Both the position numbers and the translations under genes were made by a program. The notes beneath the pieces are model-generated. The model saw only the letters and a list, made by a program, of their open reading frames with translations. It had not been told where the DNA came from and made no database searches. Positions 22,872 to 33,917 of a stretch of 64,000 bases of DNA are shown piece by piece; the first letter of the stretch is position 1; every line of letters begins with the position of its first letter. This stretch comes from Phyto melanocephala. Lineage: Eukaryota; Arthropoda; Insecta; Diptera; Rhinophoridae. Where the stretch lies: assembly GCA_941918925.1 (NCBI GenBank), contig OW799233.1, forward strand, positions 134,632,533 through 134,696,532. The letters run 5' to 3'.

Positions 22872-25047
22872 ACAAGTAAGAGCACTATATTCGGCTGTGC
22901 CGAATCTTTTATACCCACCACCAATTTTGTGTACATTTAAAGCACAATATTTATTATTTTGTTAATCGCTATGGAATAATCTCTTTATAATAAAATATGT
23001 ATCACTTTCTTTGTAGAGGGTGGTTAAATTTGAAGGGCCCATGTTGAAGGTGAACTACACCTAGTCTTTAAATTTGTTTTCTGCACTTCACTTGACATTT
23101 CTCAATCTCAAACTTACTCAATTTGATCCGTGGAAAGATATGCAAATGAGCAACGCTTTAAAGTTATTCAGGTTTTTTATAAAAATGGGCGTTCAAATCA
23201 AATCACATCTTGTGCACTTCGTAATTCTTTTAATCAACATAATCGTTCAAATTCGTCCACAATCGGGAGAATTTTAAAAACTATTTAAATTTCTGCAAAA
23301 CAGGTCTGTATAAAATCTTAGAAAATCTGTGAATGCCTTCTTCGTTCGCTGAATGGGAATCACTGCTGGTTTTTGCGATAGTGTGGCAAAAGAGCAGTCA
23401 ACCTCGCCTCATCATCATGCCCAACAATTGAGCATCAACATTGTCATTTGAACCATCAGATAGAGGAGTGGCGCCAGGAAGGGGTGGGGGCATTTGGCCG
23501 ATATTTTGTCAAATACATAATTGAACCATACAAATATTATCATTACCAAAAGAAATGATAATAGTTTCCTAAATAATTTGTGTTTTATTTAAATTCATCA
23601 TCGGTCCTTAAAAATTAACCACGCTTTATAACTTCGATATGCTACTAAAATGCTTTTGTAAATGTAGTATTTGAATGAAAGTGGGCGTTAAAGTAGGCTT
23701 GTCAATAAAGTTTCTGCTAACAAATACAACTTAGATATTTCAATATAGTCCTTTATTTTCCCAAAAACTTTGTCAATAGAGAAATTTCATGAATTTAATA
23801 TAAACCGTTATGGCAGGTGGGCGTTAAAGTGAGCGTGTTACCTTAACTTTTTGGCACAACGATTACATTGATTAGAAGGATATTCGTAGCAAATTTGATC
23901 ATCATACCTCTAATTTTGGCGGTTTTATGAGCTTTTAAATTTCATTAACAGTAGATAACGTGAAAAGGGGGCGTTATAGTAGGCGTGTCAAAGTTGTTTT
24001 TGCGAATGAGTACAACTTAGGTGTTTCAATATAACCCTTTATTATTCCAAAATCTTTATTAATAGAGAAATTATATGAATTTAAGGTAAAACATTATATG
24101 AGAGGTGGGCGTAAAAGTTGGCGTGGCACCTCAATTTTCTTGCACAGTAATGACATTGCCTAGGGGGATATACGTAGCAAATTTGATTATCATACCTCCA
24201 ATTTTGGCGGTTTTATGAGCTTTTAAATTTCATTAACAGTAGATAACGTGAAAAGTGGGCGTTATAGTAGGCATGTCAAAGTTGTTTTTGCGAATGAGTA
24301 CAACTTAGGTGTTTCAATATAACCCTTTATTATTCCAAAATCTTTATTAATAGAGAAATTATATGAATTTTAGTTAAAACGTTATATGGGAGGTGGGCGT
24401 AAAAGTGGGCGTGGCACATTGATTTGCCGTTACAAGAAAGCGTGTCACCAAAAAACAAAGTGTGCAAAATTTCAGAGTCGTACATTCAATTTTGTTGCTT
24501 TTATGACGTTTTTGTTTTTAAATATACCGAAAAATACACTGTGCGGTATAAATTTTCGTACATTTTGATCGATAACTCCTCTCCTAATGCATAGATTTTG
24601 ATAATTTTTGGAGAGAAATATTGTTTTAACTCGAGAAATATATATTCGTAGTTTTATGACTCTACGTTAATGCGTTTGAACACAATTCAATTTTATTCGG
24701 TGTTTGAAGGACACGGTTTTTTCGACCCACTCTTGCTTTACGAGCTATAACTCTCCTTCTAATATCCCGATTTAGCCCATTTTCAATACCAAACAAACCT
24801 TGTCTATAAGAAAGATTCTGGCAAAATTTGAGCCCCCTAGCTTTTTCGGTGCGACCTCTATCGTGCTTTCAACAGACGGACAAGTGGACAGACGGACAGA
24901 CGGACGGACATAGCTAGATCGTCATAAAATCAAACCCCGATTCAGAATATATATACTTTATGGGGTCTAAAATGGATATTTCGATGTGTTACAAACGGAA
25001 TGACAAAATAAATATACCCCCACCATTTTTTTGGTGGCGGGTATAAA
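22872..25047 (+). mobile_element. Family B+ helentron-like element
   Basis: Complete: ACAAGTAAGAGCACTATATT and the ATTCGGC hairpin at 22872-22910. The nested mariner-type element is at 23016-23626. Two tandem modules follow (GATAACGTGAAAAG at about 23954 and 24242), then a (GACA)n tract near 24880 and the 3' hairpin with GGCGGGTATAAA at 25045. No coding capacity of its own. Confidence 0.8.
23016..23626 (+). mobile_element. Nested mariner-type MITE in B+ copy at 22.9 kb
   Basis: Left end GAGGGTGGTTAAATTTGAAG after TA (23014-23015); right end AAATTAACCACGCTT before TA (23627-23628). It holds the same N-terminal transposase remnant (VIQ/LFRFF frame broken) and the same C-terminal scrap as the other B+ copies. 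The near-identical position in every B+ copy shows a single insertion that was then amplified with its host. Confidence 0.85.
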
Positions 25048-25212
25048 AAAAACATAAGACCTATTTCGGAATGTGTTAAAAAATCGTATTAAGATTACTT
25101 TGGAGTTGATCTTGGTGACCAAGATAAAAGCTGGGCTCACACATTGTGTGTAATACTTGCTGTGTAAATTTGCGACAGTTGACTCAAGGAAAACGAAATA
25201 GGCTTAAGTTTG

Positions 25213-25926
25213 GTGTGCCGGGATAGCAGATCCAAGCGACAACATTGGCGGCAAAAATATTGGCCTACAGGAGAAAAAATTATTGTTGGCGATAGAAATA
25301 TTCTAAATGAAGCTTTAGTTGCACGTGAAAATATCGTCCTACCACCGTTGCACATCAAATTAGGACTCATGATGCAGTTTGTTAAGGCTCTGAATCACGA
25401 ATGGGAATGTTTTGCATATATTTGCAGCAAAATGCCTAATCTAAGTAAAGATAAGATTAAAGCAGGAGTTTTTGACGGTCCCCAAATAAGGCAGTCTATG
25501 AATGACAACGATTTTGATAAGTCAATGACCGAAACTGAACGAAATGCGTGGACATCATTCGTGCAAGTTATAAAAAATTTCTTGGGAAATAATAAAGCTC
25601 CAAATTATGTTCAATTAGTGGAGAATATGCTGGATAAGTTCAGAGACCTTGGCTGCAACATGAGTATTAAAATCCATTATTTGCACAGTCACTTGGACCG
25701 ATTTCCCGAAAATTTGGGTAATTTAAGTGAAGAACAAGGAAAAAGGTTTCACCAAGATATCAAAATTATGGAAAATCGGTACCAGGGAAGGTGGGATACA
25801 CATATGATAGCAGACTACTGTTGGAATTTGCGAAGAGACTCTAATCCGGCTGTTCATTCCTTTTGTTCATTCATTTTGTTCATTGTTCATTCATATTGTC
25901 TCTTAAAAAAGCTTTACATGCTGTGA
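25213..25926 (+). pseudogene. Coding remnant of the long-TIR element (C-terminal ~235 residues)
   Basis: An unusually long intact frame for this window. Recognisable stretches: DSRSKRQHW (joins to a CxxC-WDSRAK segment in the other copy), PPLHIKLGLM, AGVFDGPQIRQ, FLGNNKAPNY, LHSHLDRFPENLG, GKRFHQDI and RYQGRWDTHMIADYCW. The 51362-51567 remnant reads LHIKLGIM...EGIFVGPQI in the same order. The last ~20 residues after NPAVHSF are hydrophobic filler past the homologous part. The gene is truncated at its 5' side. It looks like a conserved transposon-borne protein; I cannot place it in a named superfamily. Confidence 0.6.
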
Positions 25927-25974
25927 CTAGAATTATATTTATATCATGTTTTTAATGCTTTGTGAGATTTTTTT

Positions 25975-26110
25975 TTATTTCAATAAATCTATATGGAAGG
26001 TGGGCGTTAAAGTGGGCGTGTCATTTTTATTTTCCGCCATTACAATACTTTCGATAAAAAAAAATAATGTTCAGAATCGTATATTTAATTTTCTTAGTTT
26101 TATTACGTTA
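25975..26110 (+). mobile_element. Family B internal fragment
   Basis: ATATGGAAGGTGGGCGTTAA and AGTGGGCGTGTCA, then TTCAGAATCGTATATTTAAT, follow the order in the B module just before the 3' section. Confidence 0.55.
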
Positions 26111-26512
26111 GGTTGGTTGAAATCAAATTTTAGAAGCTCAGACATTTAACACATATAGTATGTTTGTGAGATCAATCAAATTATTTTTGAGAAAATATGA
26201 CAAATTTGTAAGGAACTAAATAAGATATAAGCCCAAAAATACAAATGCTTCGGTGTTTTTCCTAATATTTTTAATAGATAATCCTTTTTTTTAAGCTTCT
26301 GGGCAACAAAGAGTATCGGCATGGGTATTATAAGAAGAAGGCTCGGCAAGCAAAATATAGAGAATTCAAATCAAAGAAAGCGTAGAAAATAATTAAGCGA
26401 AATAGCATACAACATTTAATTTGAAATTTAGGCTAAGCTACGATATGGTCGCATTACCTATTTTTGCACATGATAGTGAAGGGTATTCAAAGATTCGGCG
26501 CGGTCGAATATA
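26111..26512 (-). mobile_element. Variant helentron element (third subfamily)
   Basis: It begins GGTTGGTTGAAATCAAATTT (family A-like) and ends GAAGGGTATTCAAAGATTCGGC followed by GCGGTCGAATATA, a one-mismatch form of the family hairpin. The middle (AATGCTTCGGTGTTTTTCCT, GGGCAACAAAGAGTATCGGC) is shared with the element at 31330-31974 rather than with families A or B. Confidence 0.6.
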
Positions 26513-26735
26513 TTATTATTAATAATCTCTTTTATAATTTTTAAAATTTTTCACCTGTGTTGCTAGCATTACCCGGCCAATTTGCTGGCTCCAGTAATTG
26601 TTTGGTATACAATTATTGTCATTAATAGTATTTCATTCGTATAAGGGTATCACATCCCCTTTCAGTTTTTCACCATTTTTGGTTCTTATTAAGATATTGC
26701 TATTAATTTGGTTATTGTTGGAAATAAGTTTAATA

Positions 26736-27169
26736 CTACATTTACACCTACACAAAATCTAGTACTTAAGGGATTTTGAGCGAAATCTACCAGATATCCC
26801 ATACAAAATGAAATCTACTTCGCCACTAGATTTTGGCAAAATCTACTTAAAATCTAGTACTACTTCGTGATGCAACTGTGGTTTTTATTAAATTGTACTA
26901 AAATATACTACGCTGCACACAGAAAAATTCAATCATAATATATAAGGTGGTTGCAGTTGCACAAGTACTTTATTGTTTACATTTTTTTATATGGAGTTTG
27001 AATTTTGGAGAAGTAGAGCATAGAGAGCCTTTCAGACCACCTTGTAAATAAGTATATTGTTTTGAAAACGAAATCTTGCAAAATGTCAAAAAACAGTGGT
27101 ATAAACGGTTTAGATTTTAATAAAGATTTTAAATCAAATCTACTAGATTTCGCTTAGGTGTAAATGTAG
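26736..27169. mobile_element. MITE with CTACATTTACACCTA ends and TA target duplication
   Basis: Left CTACATTTACACCTA at 26736 and its inverse TAGGTGTAAATGTAG ending at 27169, flanked by TA (26734-26735, 27170-27171). Beyond the 15-bp core the ends continue as imperfect inverted repeats rich in AAATCTAGTA. No transposase. The TA duplication fits a Tc1/mariner-driven MITE. Confidence 0.8.
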
Positions 27170-27171
27170 TA

Positions 27172-27773
27172 TAAGCCAAATAGAGATTATAGGTTTTCAG
27201 CAATATCATCAAATGCATGGGAAGTGCCCCGATCACTTAATCGATCCTATGCAATTATTTAATAATTATTAAAAAAACAATTATTTAAAGCTATGGGAAA
27301 CCTTTGTGGTGTTGACGGTAATATGTTTCTGAGAATTTGATGTCGCTGTTTTTTTTTTATTTTTATTTAAGTTCAGCCAGATTTATGCAGCAGAATCATT
27401 GAAAATTGCATATTTCTTTTGAACTTTATAGAATTTTTAGCAAAGAAAACTTTTTTTAGTCAAAGTTTTTATCTCTTTTACTTTTTATCTATATTAGAAT
27501 TGAAAGTTTCTATTTTCAGTTTTTTCTTTGCAAATTTTCGATAACAATGTCCCTCTCCTCCTGGCAAATAGTAAAAGTTAAACAGATAACGAGCACTAGA
27601 TAAGAGAACGCACTTAAGGCAAGGAATTTCCATGACTTTTATAGCAGTTAAGTGAAACCAAAAGTAAATTACGCACAAAATTTAAAGAAAGTAGAAGACA
27701 ACTTCGACTTTCTAAGCACTTAATAAATAGCATTATTTTAACATTTAGGGAACAATGAAACAAAATTTATTTA
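27172..27773. other. Unannotated spacer
   Basis: AT-rich sequence without terminal repeats, splice-flanked frames or family matches. The 66-codon minus-strand frame at 27478-27678 has no recognisable domain. Confidence 0.4.
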
Positions 27774-29484
27774 TTTTTATACCCACCACCAAAAAAAAAA
27801 AAAAAAGGTGTGGGGGTCTATTCATCTTGTCATTCCATTTGTAACGCACCGAAATATACAATTTAGACTCATAAAATATATATTTTTTGAGTCTTTATTA
27901 TACCCTTCACACAGTGAAAAAGGGTATATGTATATAGGTTTGTCATTCCGTGTGAATTTCTACAATTTTCATTTCCGACCCCATAAAGTATATATTTTCT
28001 GAAAGCTTATGAATAGGGAAGTCGATTAAGCTCTGTCAGTCTGTCCGTCTGTCCGTGTGTATGTTGAAATCAACTTTTTGAAGCCCCCGACATCGCTTGG
28101 ACCCGGGTGTGGTATTAAAATATCAGAAATATTCGGGAGTAGAACGGTATTGAAAATCAGAAACATAGGTACATAAACAACTGAGTTATGAGCAAAAACC
28201 CACGACTTCCTCGATTCTTTTTTACAAAAACAACATTACAACAACAACATATATACATACAAACGTGTATACTGGTTAGAGAAAACGTGGCATCGAATCC
28301 CAGCTGAGCCAAAAAAATTTTTTTTTATATTTTTTTTTAGTTTTTTTTTATTTTTTTTTATTTTTTTTTATTTTTTATTTAATATATTATTCATATTTTT
28401 ATTATTTTTTTTTTAAATTTTTTTTATTTTTTTTTTGTTTTATATATATTTTAATTTTTTTTTAATTTTTTTTTTAATTTTTTTTTTAATTTTTTTTTTA
28501 ATTTTTTTTTTTTTTTTTAACATACATTCGTAAATTTATAATTTTACAATGGGATGTTTTTATATATGTATGTTTTATATATGTATGTACGTATTTCATA
28601 TGGGTTGAATGGTGATACAAACTTATGTTATTGCATGACTACACGTTGTAAAGGGTATATAAGATTCGGCACGGCCGAATATAGCGCTCTTACTTGTTTC
28701 ATTTTAGGATGATCTAGCTATGTTCCTCCGTCTGTCCGTCTGTTGAAAGCACAATAGAGCTTGAATCGAAAAAGTTAGGGCGATAAAATATTTCAGAATA
28801 TTTCTTATACACAAGGTTTGTTTGACATTGAGAATCGGTTAAGTCCGTGTATTAGAAACAGTATTGTAGCGTGTAGTGCAAGAGTAGGTAAAAAAACAAT
28901 GTCCTTGTCCAATGACTGACTTAGATGTATGATGATAATATTTTGCATATACATACATACATCTTTCTGATCAATGTTATTATAATGCGATAACATGGAA
29001 GTGACACGCCCATTTCTAAACCCACCTTTAATATAACGCTTTATCTCAAATTCATATTATTCCTATATGCACAAAAACAAGAAATCTGTAATGGATTATC
29101 TAAGTTGAATTTAAACATAAATTTTATAATTTTAAAAGTAGGAGGTGACATGCCACACAAGGCTTATATTATTTTTTAACTACCTCTTGTACCTCTTGTA
29201 CTTTTTAGACTCCAACATTGTTGAAAAAAGAGTTTGTGGTATCATATCTAATGCAAAAATAATTAAGGTTTTATTGTTAGACAAAATTTAAGAAAATATA
29301 TTCAATAGCAAATCGAAGTTACACAAAGAAAGTGACACATTTTTTAGGAAAAGGAGATTATTCCATAGCGATTACTCTTAATAACAAAATAATAAATTTT
29401 GTGCACAATAAATAATTAAGTACACAAAATTGGTGGTGGTTATAAAAAATTCGGCACAGCCAAATATAGAACTCTTACTTGTTA
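27774..29484 (-). mobile_element. Family B0 helentron-like element, split by a family A element
   Basis: The reverse B 3' end TTATACCCACCACC (27778) runs to about 27896, is interrupted by family A (27897-28697), and resumes with GGATGATCTAGCTATGTTCC and GTCCGTCTGTCC. It closes at 29440-29484 with TTGGTGGTGGTTATA, ATTCGGCACAGCCAAAT and ACTCTTACTTGT. At 29319-29325 the site occupied by the mariner insert in B+ copies is empty (GTTACACAAAG), so this is a B0 copy. Confidence 0.75.
27897..28697 (-). mobile_element. Family A helentron-like element, complete, inside B0
   Basis: Both ends are present in reverse: TATACCCTTCACACAGTG at 27900, and AAGGGTATATAAGATTCGGC with ACGGCCGAATATAGCGCTC and ACTTGT at 28696. 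The interior has the (GTCY)n tract (28036-28058), the GATTCGATGCCACG-type module in reverse, and the A/T low-complexity section. Family B sequence continues on either side. Confidence 0.85.
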
Positions 29485-30189
29485 TATAAAGGAATTGACG
29501 AGATCACTCTTAGATTTTAGTAAAATCCTGTAAATATACAAGTCTTGTATCAGTTTGCTTCGTAAAAAGCACATGCAAGAGCTTAAAACATATAAATATT
29601 CAGCTGCTAAAATTTACTAGAAACCGCCGTCTGGAACCCAGCAATATTAATGATATTTTTTTTAGAAAACATAGTGTAGCGTTTAAAGAGCCTTCTAGGC
29701 TTCTTTATTTTTTATTTTATTAATTTACTTTAATACTAAGTGCAATGTATACAAAATATTTACACTTTGGGGGTATTTTTCATATATTCGATAACAACGT
29801 TTACTAAAAATAAAAGCAAAATTTTAAAGTGAGTATAAAATGCAATAAATTTAATAAAACAAATAAAAAACACTGAGAATGAAATGATTGCTTTGGGTGT
29901 TTATCTAAAAAATTTAAAGCAAATTCATTCGTAACGCTCGCACATAAAAACCAAATGATAAAAATATTAAAATAAAAAATATAACAAAACAATTTATTGC
30001 ACATTTTCTGTCATTTGTGGTTTTGTTATCAAGGAAAAAAATGAGACAAACAAAAACAAAAAACTCAAAAATCAGAATTCAAAACAATCAAGACAAAAAA
30101 GAAAGAGTGCAAAGTCCTCTTGTATTAGAGACAACAACAAAATGGGACCGTTAAGTTAAAAAATCTGTAATTTTTATGCGTAAAGTTAA
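29485..30189. other. Unannotated spacer
   Basis: AT-rich. AAAACAAAAAC-type A/C runs lie near 30040-30100. No TIRs, no (GTCY)n and no domain-bearing frame are seen. Confidence 0.4.
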
Positions 30190-31020
30190 TAGATTTACAG
30201 CTTCCATTAAAACCATGTATTTTGAACGCATCGACTGCTTTATCAGGTGCCGAAAAAGTTGACCTCCCAATTTACTTTTTATGCTCGGGATTTAAAGGAA
30301 GTCATTAGCTGCCAAGTCAGGACTATGCTAAGGATAACTCATTAAATTTACATTTTGAATGCTCAAAAATCCCATGTCTGAGCCTTTGTGTGCTGGCTTG
30401 CATTGTCGTAATAAAGAATGATCCATCTTTGGCGGTCGGGTTTTCTTTTATCTCTGAAGAGTTCTGCCAAACAAATGGTTATGTATCATTGAAAAGTCAC
30501 CGTTCCACGTTGCACCAATGGCAGCAGAGACACGTCCTGTTATTCCCAAAGAAGTGCTTCGACCTCGAATGATTTTTGTGGGGTTTTGTTGGCCATGAAT
30601 TAAATTACACAGTCGACTGCTGTTTTCTTTCGAGCTCATACGCGTAGATCTACGATATAATTACTAGATTACCGCAAACGCATTTTTGAGCATTTCCAAC
30701 ACGAACAAAACTTACTTAACTTCAAATGTTTATGCAATATAAAATATATGCTGCTCCCACTAATATATAAGGTTGCCTTAATCTCACGATAAGTCAAGTG
30801 ACTGTCATGCAATATCACTTCACGCACAGTATCAATGTTTTTTGGAACAACAACCGATTTTTAAAGACCTTCACCAGATTCGTCGTTGAGAAACCATTTT
30901 AACCACGAATGATTTCAGTCAAGCTTCGGCAAACTTTGGTCCTTGATGGTACTACATCGTTAAAAATCGCATTTTGTATTAATCGATGCACTGTTGTTGT
31001 GCCATAAATAATGTATTAAA
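30190..31020 (-). pseudogene. Decayed mariner transposase (second lineage)
   Basis: Minus strand: IDTVREVILHDSHLTYREIK (HTH linker, about 30835), then a frame with ITICLAELF, YYDNASQHTKAQT (second catalytic Asp, about 30395) and HSPDLAANDFL (third catalytic Asp, DD34D-like, about 30325) with LGGQLF and IKQS following. Frames are interrupted by stops and shifts. This matches the mariner group with HDNASxHT and SPDLAPxDF signatures. It is distinct from the MERY-type lineage elsewhere in the window. Confidence 0.7.
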
Positions 31021-31039
31021 GGAAATGGGAAATATTGAA

Positions 31040-31302
31040 TAACCGCATAGTTTTACGTTTTGGAAACGTGAATTGGACTAAAAACTTGTGCGATTTAACG
31101 TCTCTGGACAATTTTCTGTGGGTATATGTGAAGTCGCTTATTTATGCTGATAGACCCGAAACGATTGACTACTTGGAAACGTAACGATACGGCCACAACT
31201 GTCGTACAAAGTCATCGAAAATTTGACCTCCAGATTAGACTACTTTCGAGCCAGCCGTGACGGTCATATGCCAGAAGTCATATTTAAATTGTAATGCCAG
31301 AA
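31040..31302 (+). pseudogene. C-terminal fragment of MERY-type mariner transposase
   Basis: Plus strand reads LRFGNVNWTKNLCDLTSLDN, then FLWVYVKSLIYADRPETIDY, and after a stop FRASRDGHMPEVIFKL-like codons ending near 31302. It matches the C-terminal parts at 5400-5600 (minus) and 21190-21430 (plus). It lies back to back with the unrelated mariner relic at 30190-31020. Confidence 0.7.
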
Positions 31303-31329
31303 GATAGTACTTTGAATGAAGTGAACTTC

Positions 31330-31974
31330 ATGTCAATTAAGGCACAAATAAACAAATGCCTCGATGTTTTTCCTAAATTTTACAAACGATAATAAATTTT
31401 TTCAGTTTTTGGACAACAGAGAGGAACAGTATGGGTATCAAAGGAAAGACCTTGAGTAGCAGAATATAAGAGACTTAAAAAAATATAAAAACCAAGATGG
31501 CCGAGTCTAAAGAATTTACTCTCTCCAACCCCCTCAATATTGCAATCAAACGAAAGGTCTTTGCCAGTAGAATAAAGAAAACAATAAAAAATTTAAGATT
31601 CCAGATATCGCCTGAAATAAAATGGCGTATGTATGAGATAAAAATAGTAATTACTGCTTAGCACCCTTTAGCCGCCAATATTAGTATCAAGTGAAAATGC
31701 AACATGGCGTTCCCAACACAATGGCTAATAATTGTATATCTTAACCCAGAGCTGTGGTTATCAAATGAAGGGTCTTAAGAACTAGAACAAAGCTGACTAA
31801 ATAAAAATTTGAAATCAAAGATGTCGTCAAAAATAATAATGAAAAATGAGATGTACCATTATAGCTAGAATCTAGGCCCAGCTACGAAGCGGTCACTATA
31901 TCTACTTATGTGCATAATGCTGAAAGATATTATCTGATTAGACACGGAAGAATATAGCACTCCTACTTGTTTTA
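31330..31974 (-). mobile_element. Variant helentron element (third subfamily)
   Basis: It shares AAATGCCTCGATGTTTTTCC, TTGGACAACAGAGAGGAAC, AGGCCCAGCTACGAAGCGGT and TTGTGCATAATG-like segments with 26250-26500. It ends GAATATAGCACTCCTACTTG, the helentron 5' tip in reverse. The hairpin is mutated. Confidence 0.55.
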
Positions 31975-32110
31975 TTTAAATGCGATATTAAAATTCTAAT
32001 GGCTAGAAGTGATCGTGTAACTCTACTTTGACATGGATTGCAATAAAAAAATTTTTTTTCTAAGGTCAATAAAAGACAAAAGCACAAATTAAAAAAGCTA
32101 CATACATATA

Positions 32111-33650
32111 CACTGCTTGTCATAAGAATAAGGCCGCGGATTATTACAAGCATTTTTGCTTCTTTACTTTAAATATTTTGTTGTAATTGTTATTTTTTTT
32201 TTTGCCATGTTAAAGAGCATACTTCACTAAACTTAAAAACGCTTAAAAAAGATGTAAACAACTAACTATTTTATTTTATTTAAAGTTTTTATAAATAGGT
32301 AAACTTTAACTATTTTTTTAAATGCTTCTTTAGAATAAGGCCACATGGGTAAGTAGCCAAAAATACAACTTCAACCCTTTTTAAATGTTTTATTTTGATA
32401 TAATAGTAAAATGTGTACGCTTTTATACTTTGTTCAACCTCCTTTGTTTGAAATTACTTCAAATATTCTATTTGGAAATGAATCATAGAAAGACTTAAGA
32501 TAGTCCAATGAAATTTGGTTCCAGGCTTCCTTGATAGCTTTTGTTAATGAAATTTTGTCATCAAACTGCCTTCCATTTTCATACACTTTTCTTGTCATCC
32601 AGGTCCAGACGTTTTTAATAATATTAAGGTCTGGTGAATACGGTGGCCACTGCATGATCTCAACATTTTGTGCCTAAATCCAGGATTTCACAATTCTGGC
32701 TGTGTGTATGGGTGCGTTGTCATGCTGGTAAGTCTAGGATATTGGTCCGAACAGCTCGTTAAAATGTAGAAATGCTGATTTCAGAATACGTTTATAAGAT
32801 TCCGCTGTCGTTTAAGCGCTCTCGAAAACTATTCCCGTTGTTCCATAGTAAAACACAGCACCCCACACCATTACTACCCCTTCCCGAGAATAATGTTTTG
32901 TTAAAACTCGTGGCTCTTTTCTTAAGTCATGGAAATAAAAATTGTAACCGTCGGGACCATCTAGATTAAATATCTTTTTCATCGGAAAATACCACGGTTC
33001 TCCATTCGCTGCTCCATGTCATTTAAGCACGTCCGAAATCAAGCCTCTTTTCCTTGCGTTTTTTGTTTAATGGTGTCTTTTTCTGAAGTTTTTTTCTTTG
33101 TAAATGCGCGCATGATTTTATAACTCATCTAACCGTAGCCGTAGGCTTGCGTTTATTTCAGTTTGAGAATGAATTTGGCTCACTGTGGACGCTGAATTGG
33201 AAGTTTTTCTTATAATTAAACATTGTTCCCTCAGAGATGTGGCGCCACATCCTACCAATTTTTGCAGCTATAGTACGACTGGAATAACCTTTTTCCCTGG
33301 CCCTTTCTGCAATGTACAATGATGGTTTTCTAACCATTGTTGTTACAAAAGCTTAAAGCTGGCTGATTAAATTATGTTCTTAGGCTTTGTTTAAGAACCT
33401 TACTCTTCTAATGCCAAAACGCAACTGGCCTTATTCTAATGATGCATTTTAAGAAAGTATTATTTAATATCAACTTAAATATGAAAAAAAATTATATAAC
33501 GGTATTCTCAAAAATGTTTTATTCTCTTTTCATTGTATAGCTGTAGTGTTGCTTCGTTTGCTAAAACAACAATTTTGGGGTTTTTATAATAAAGAAGAAG
33601 CACATACTTAAAAAAATTATTAAAAAACAGTTGTCTAATGACAAGCAGTG
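32111..33650 (-). mobile_element. Tc1-type DNA transposon, ends intact
   Basis: Perfect 13-bp TIR core CACTGCTTGTCAT at 32111-32123 and, inverted, ATGACAAGCAGTG at 33638-33650. TA lies on both sides (32109-32110, 33651-33652), the Tc1/mariner target duplication. Length 1540 bp, typical for Tc1. One transposase gene in reverse, inactivated. Confidence 0.88.
32434..33338 (-). pseudogene. Tc1-type transposase, inactivated
   Basis: ATG at 33338 opens MVRKPSLYIAERAREKGYSS, an N-terminal HTH region. Further on are TVVFSDEKDI (first catalytic Asp), QHDNAPIHTA (second Asp) and MQWPPYSPDLNIIKNVW. The spacing from the second Asp to the third position is 34 residues (DD34E), but the expected Glu of the usual PxENxW motif reads Lys (IIKNVW). 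Stops and frameshifts interrupt the frame. The final 73 codons (32655-32434) are open. Confidence 0.82.
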
Positions 33651-33652
33651 TA

Positions 33653-33917
33653 TGAATGCTTACAAAAATATCTCGTGCATTTAAATATGCAACAGATAAT
33701 TTTTTGTTGTAATAATAGAATGCACACAAGGCATATAATTTTTATACACTTTTATTGTATTTGATACATTAATATTTTATTCGAACTGTGTATATAAAAT
33801 TTAATTGTGATTTTTATTTTGACTCTTTTGTTAGAAAAAGAAAAGACAAATTTTAAAAATTAATACTGTGATTTCCTAATTCTAATTTCATTGAATTGTA
33901 ATATAAGAACTAATTGA
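33653..33917. other. Unannotated short spacer
   Basis: AT-rich, no features seen. Confidence 0.4.

Larger units (their letters stand above)
22470..25926 (+). mobile_element. Old copy of the long-TIR transposon, split by later insertions
   Basis: At 22513-22572 the sequence TTTGGGTGCGCTGAATTCAA and its continuation align with the outer left TIR of the element at 49490. At 25213-25926 is a coding remnant homologous to the gene inside that element. Between them lie a helentron fragment (22588-22640) and a complete B+ element (22872-25047). Joining the two pieces as one element is an inference from order and orientation. Confidence 0.5.

Noticed and set aside
29804..30004. 66-codon hydrophobic minus-strand frame as a membrane peptide
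   Set aside because: Phe/Leu richness is expected from AT-rich composition; no paralogue or promoter context.
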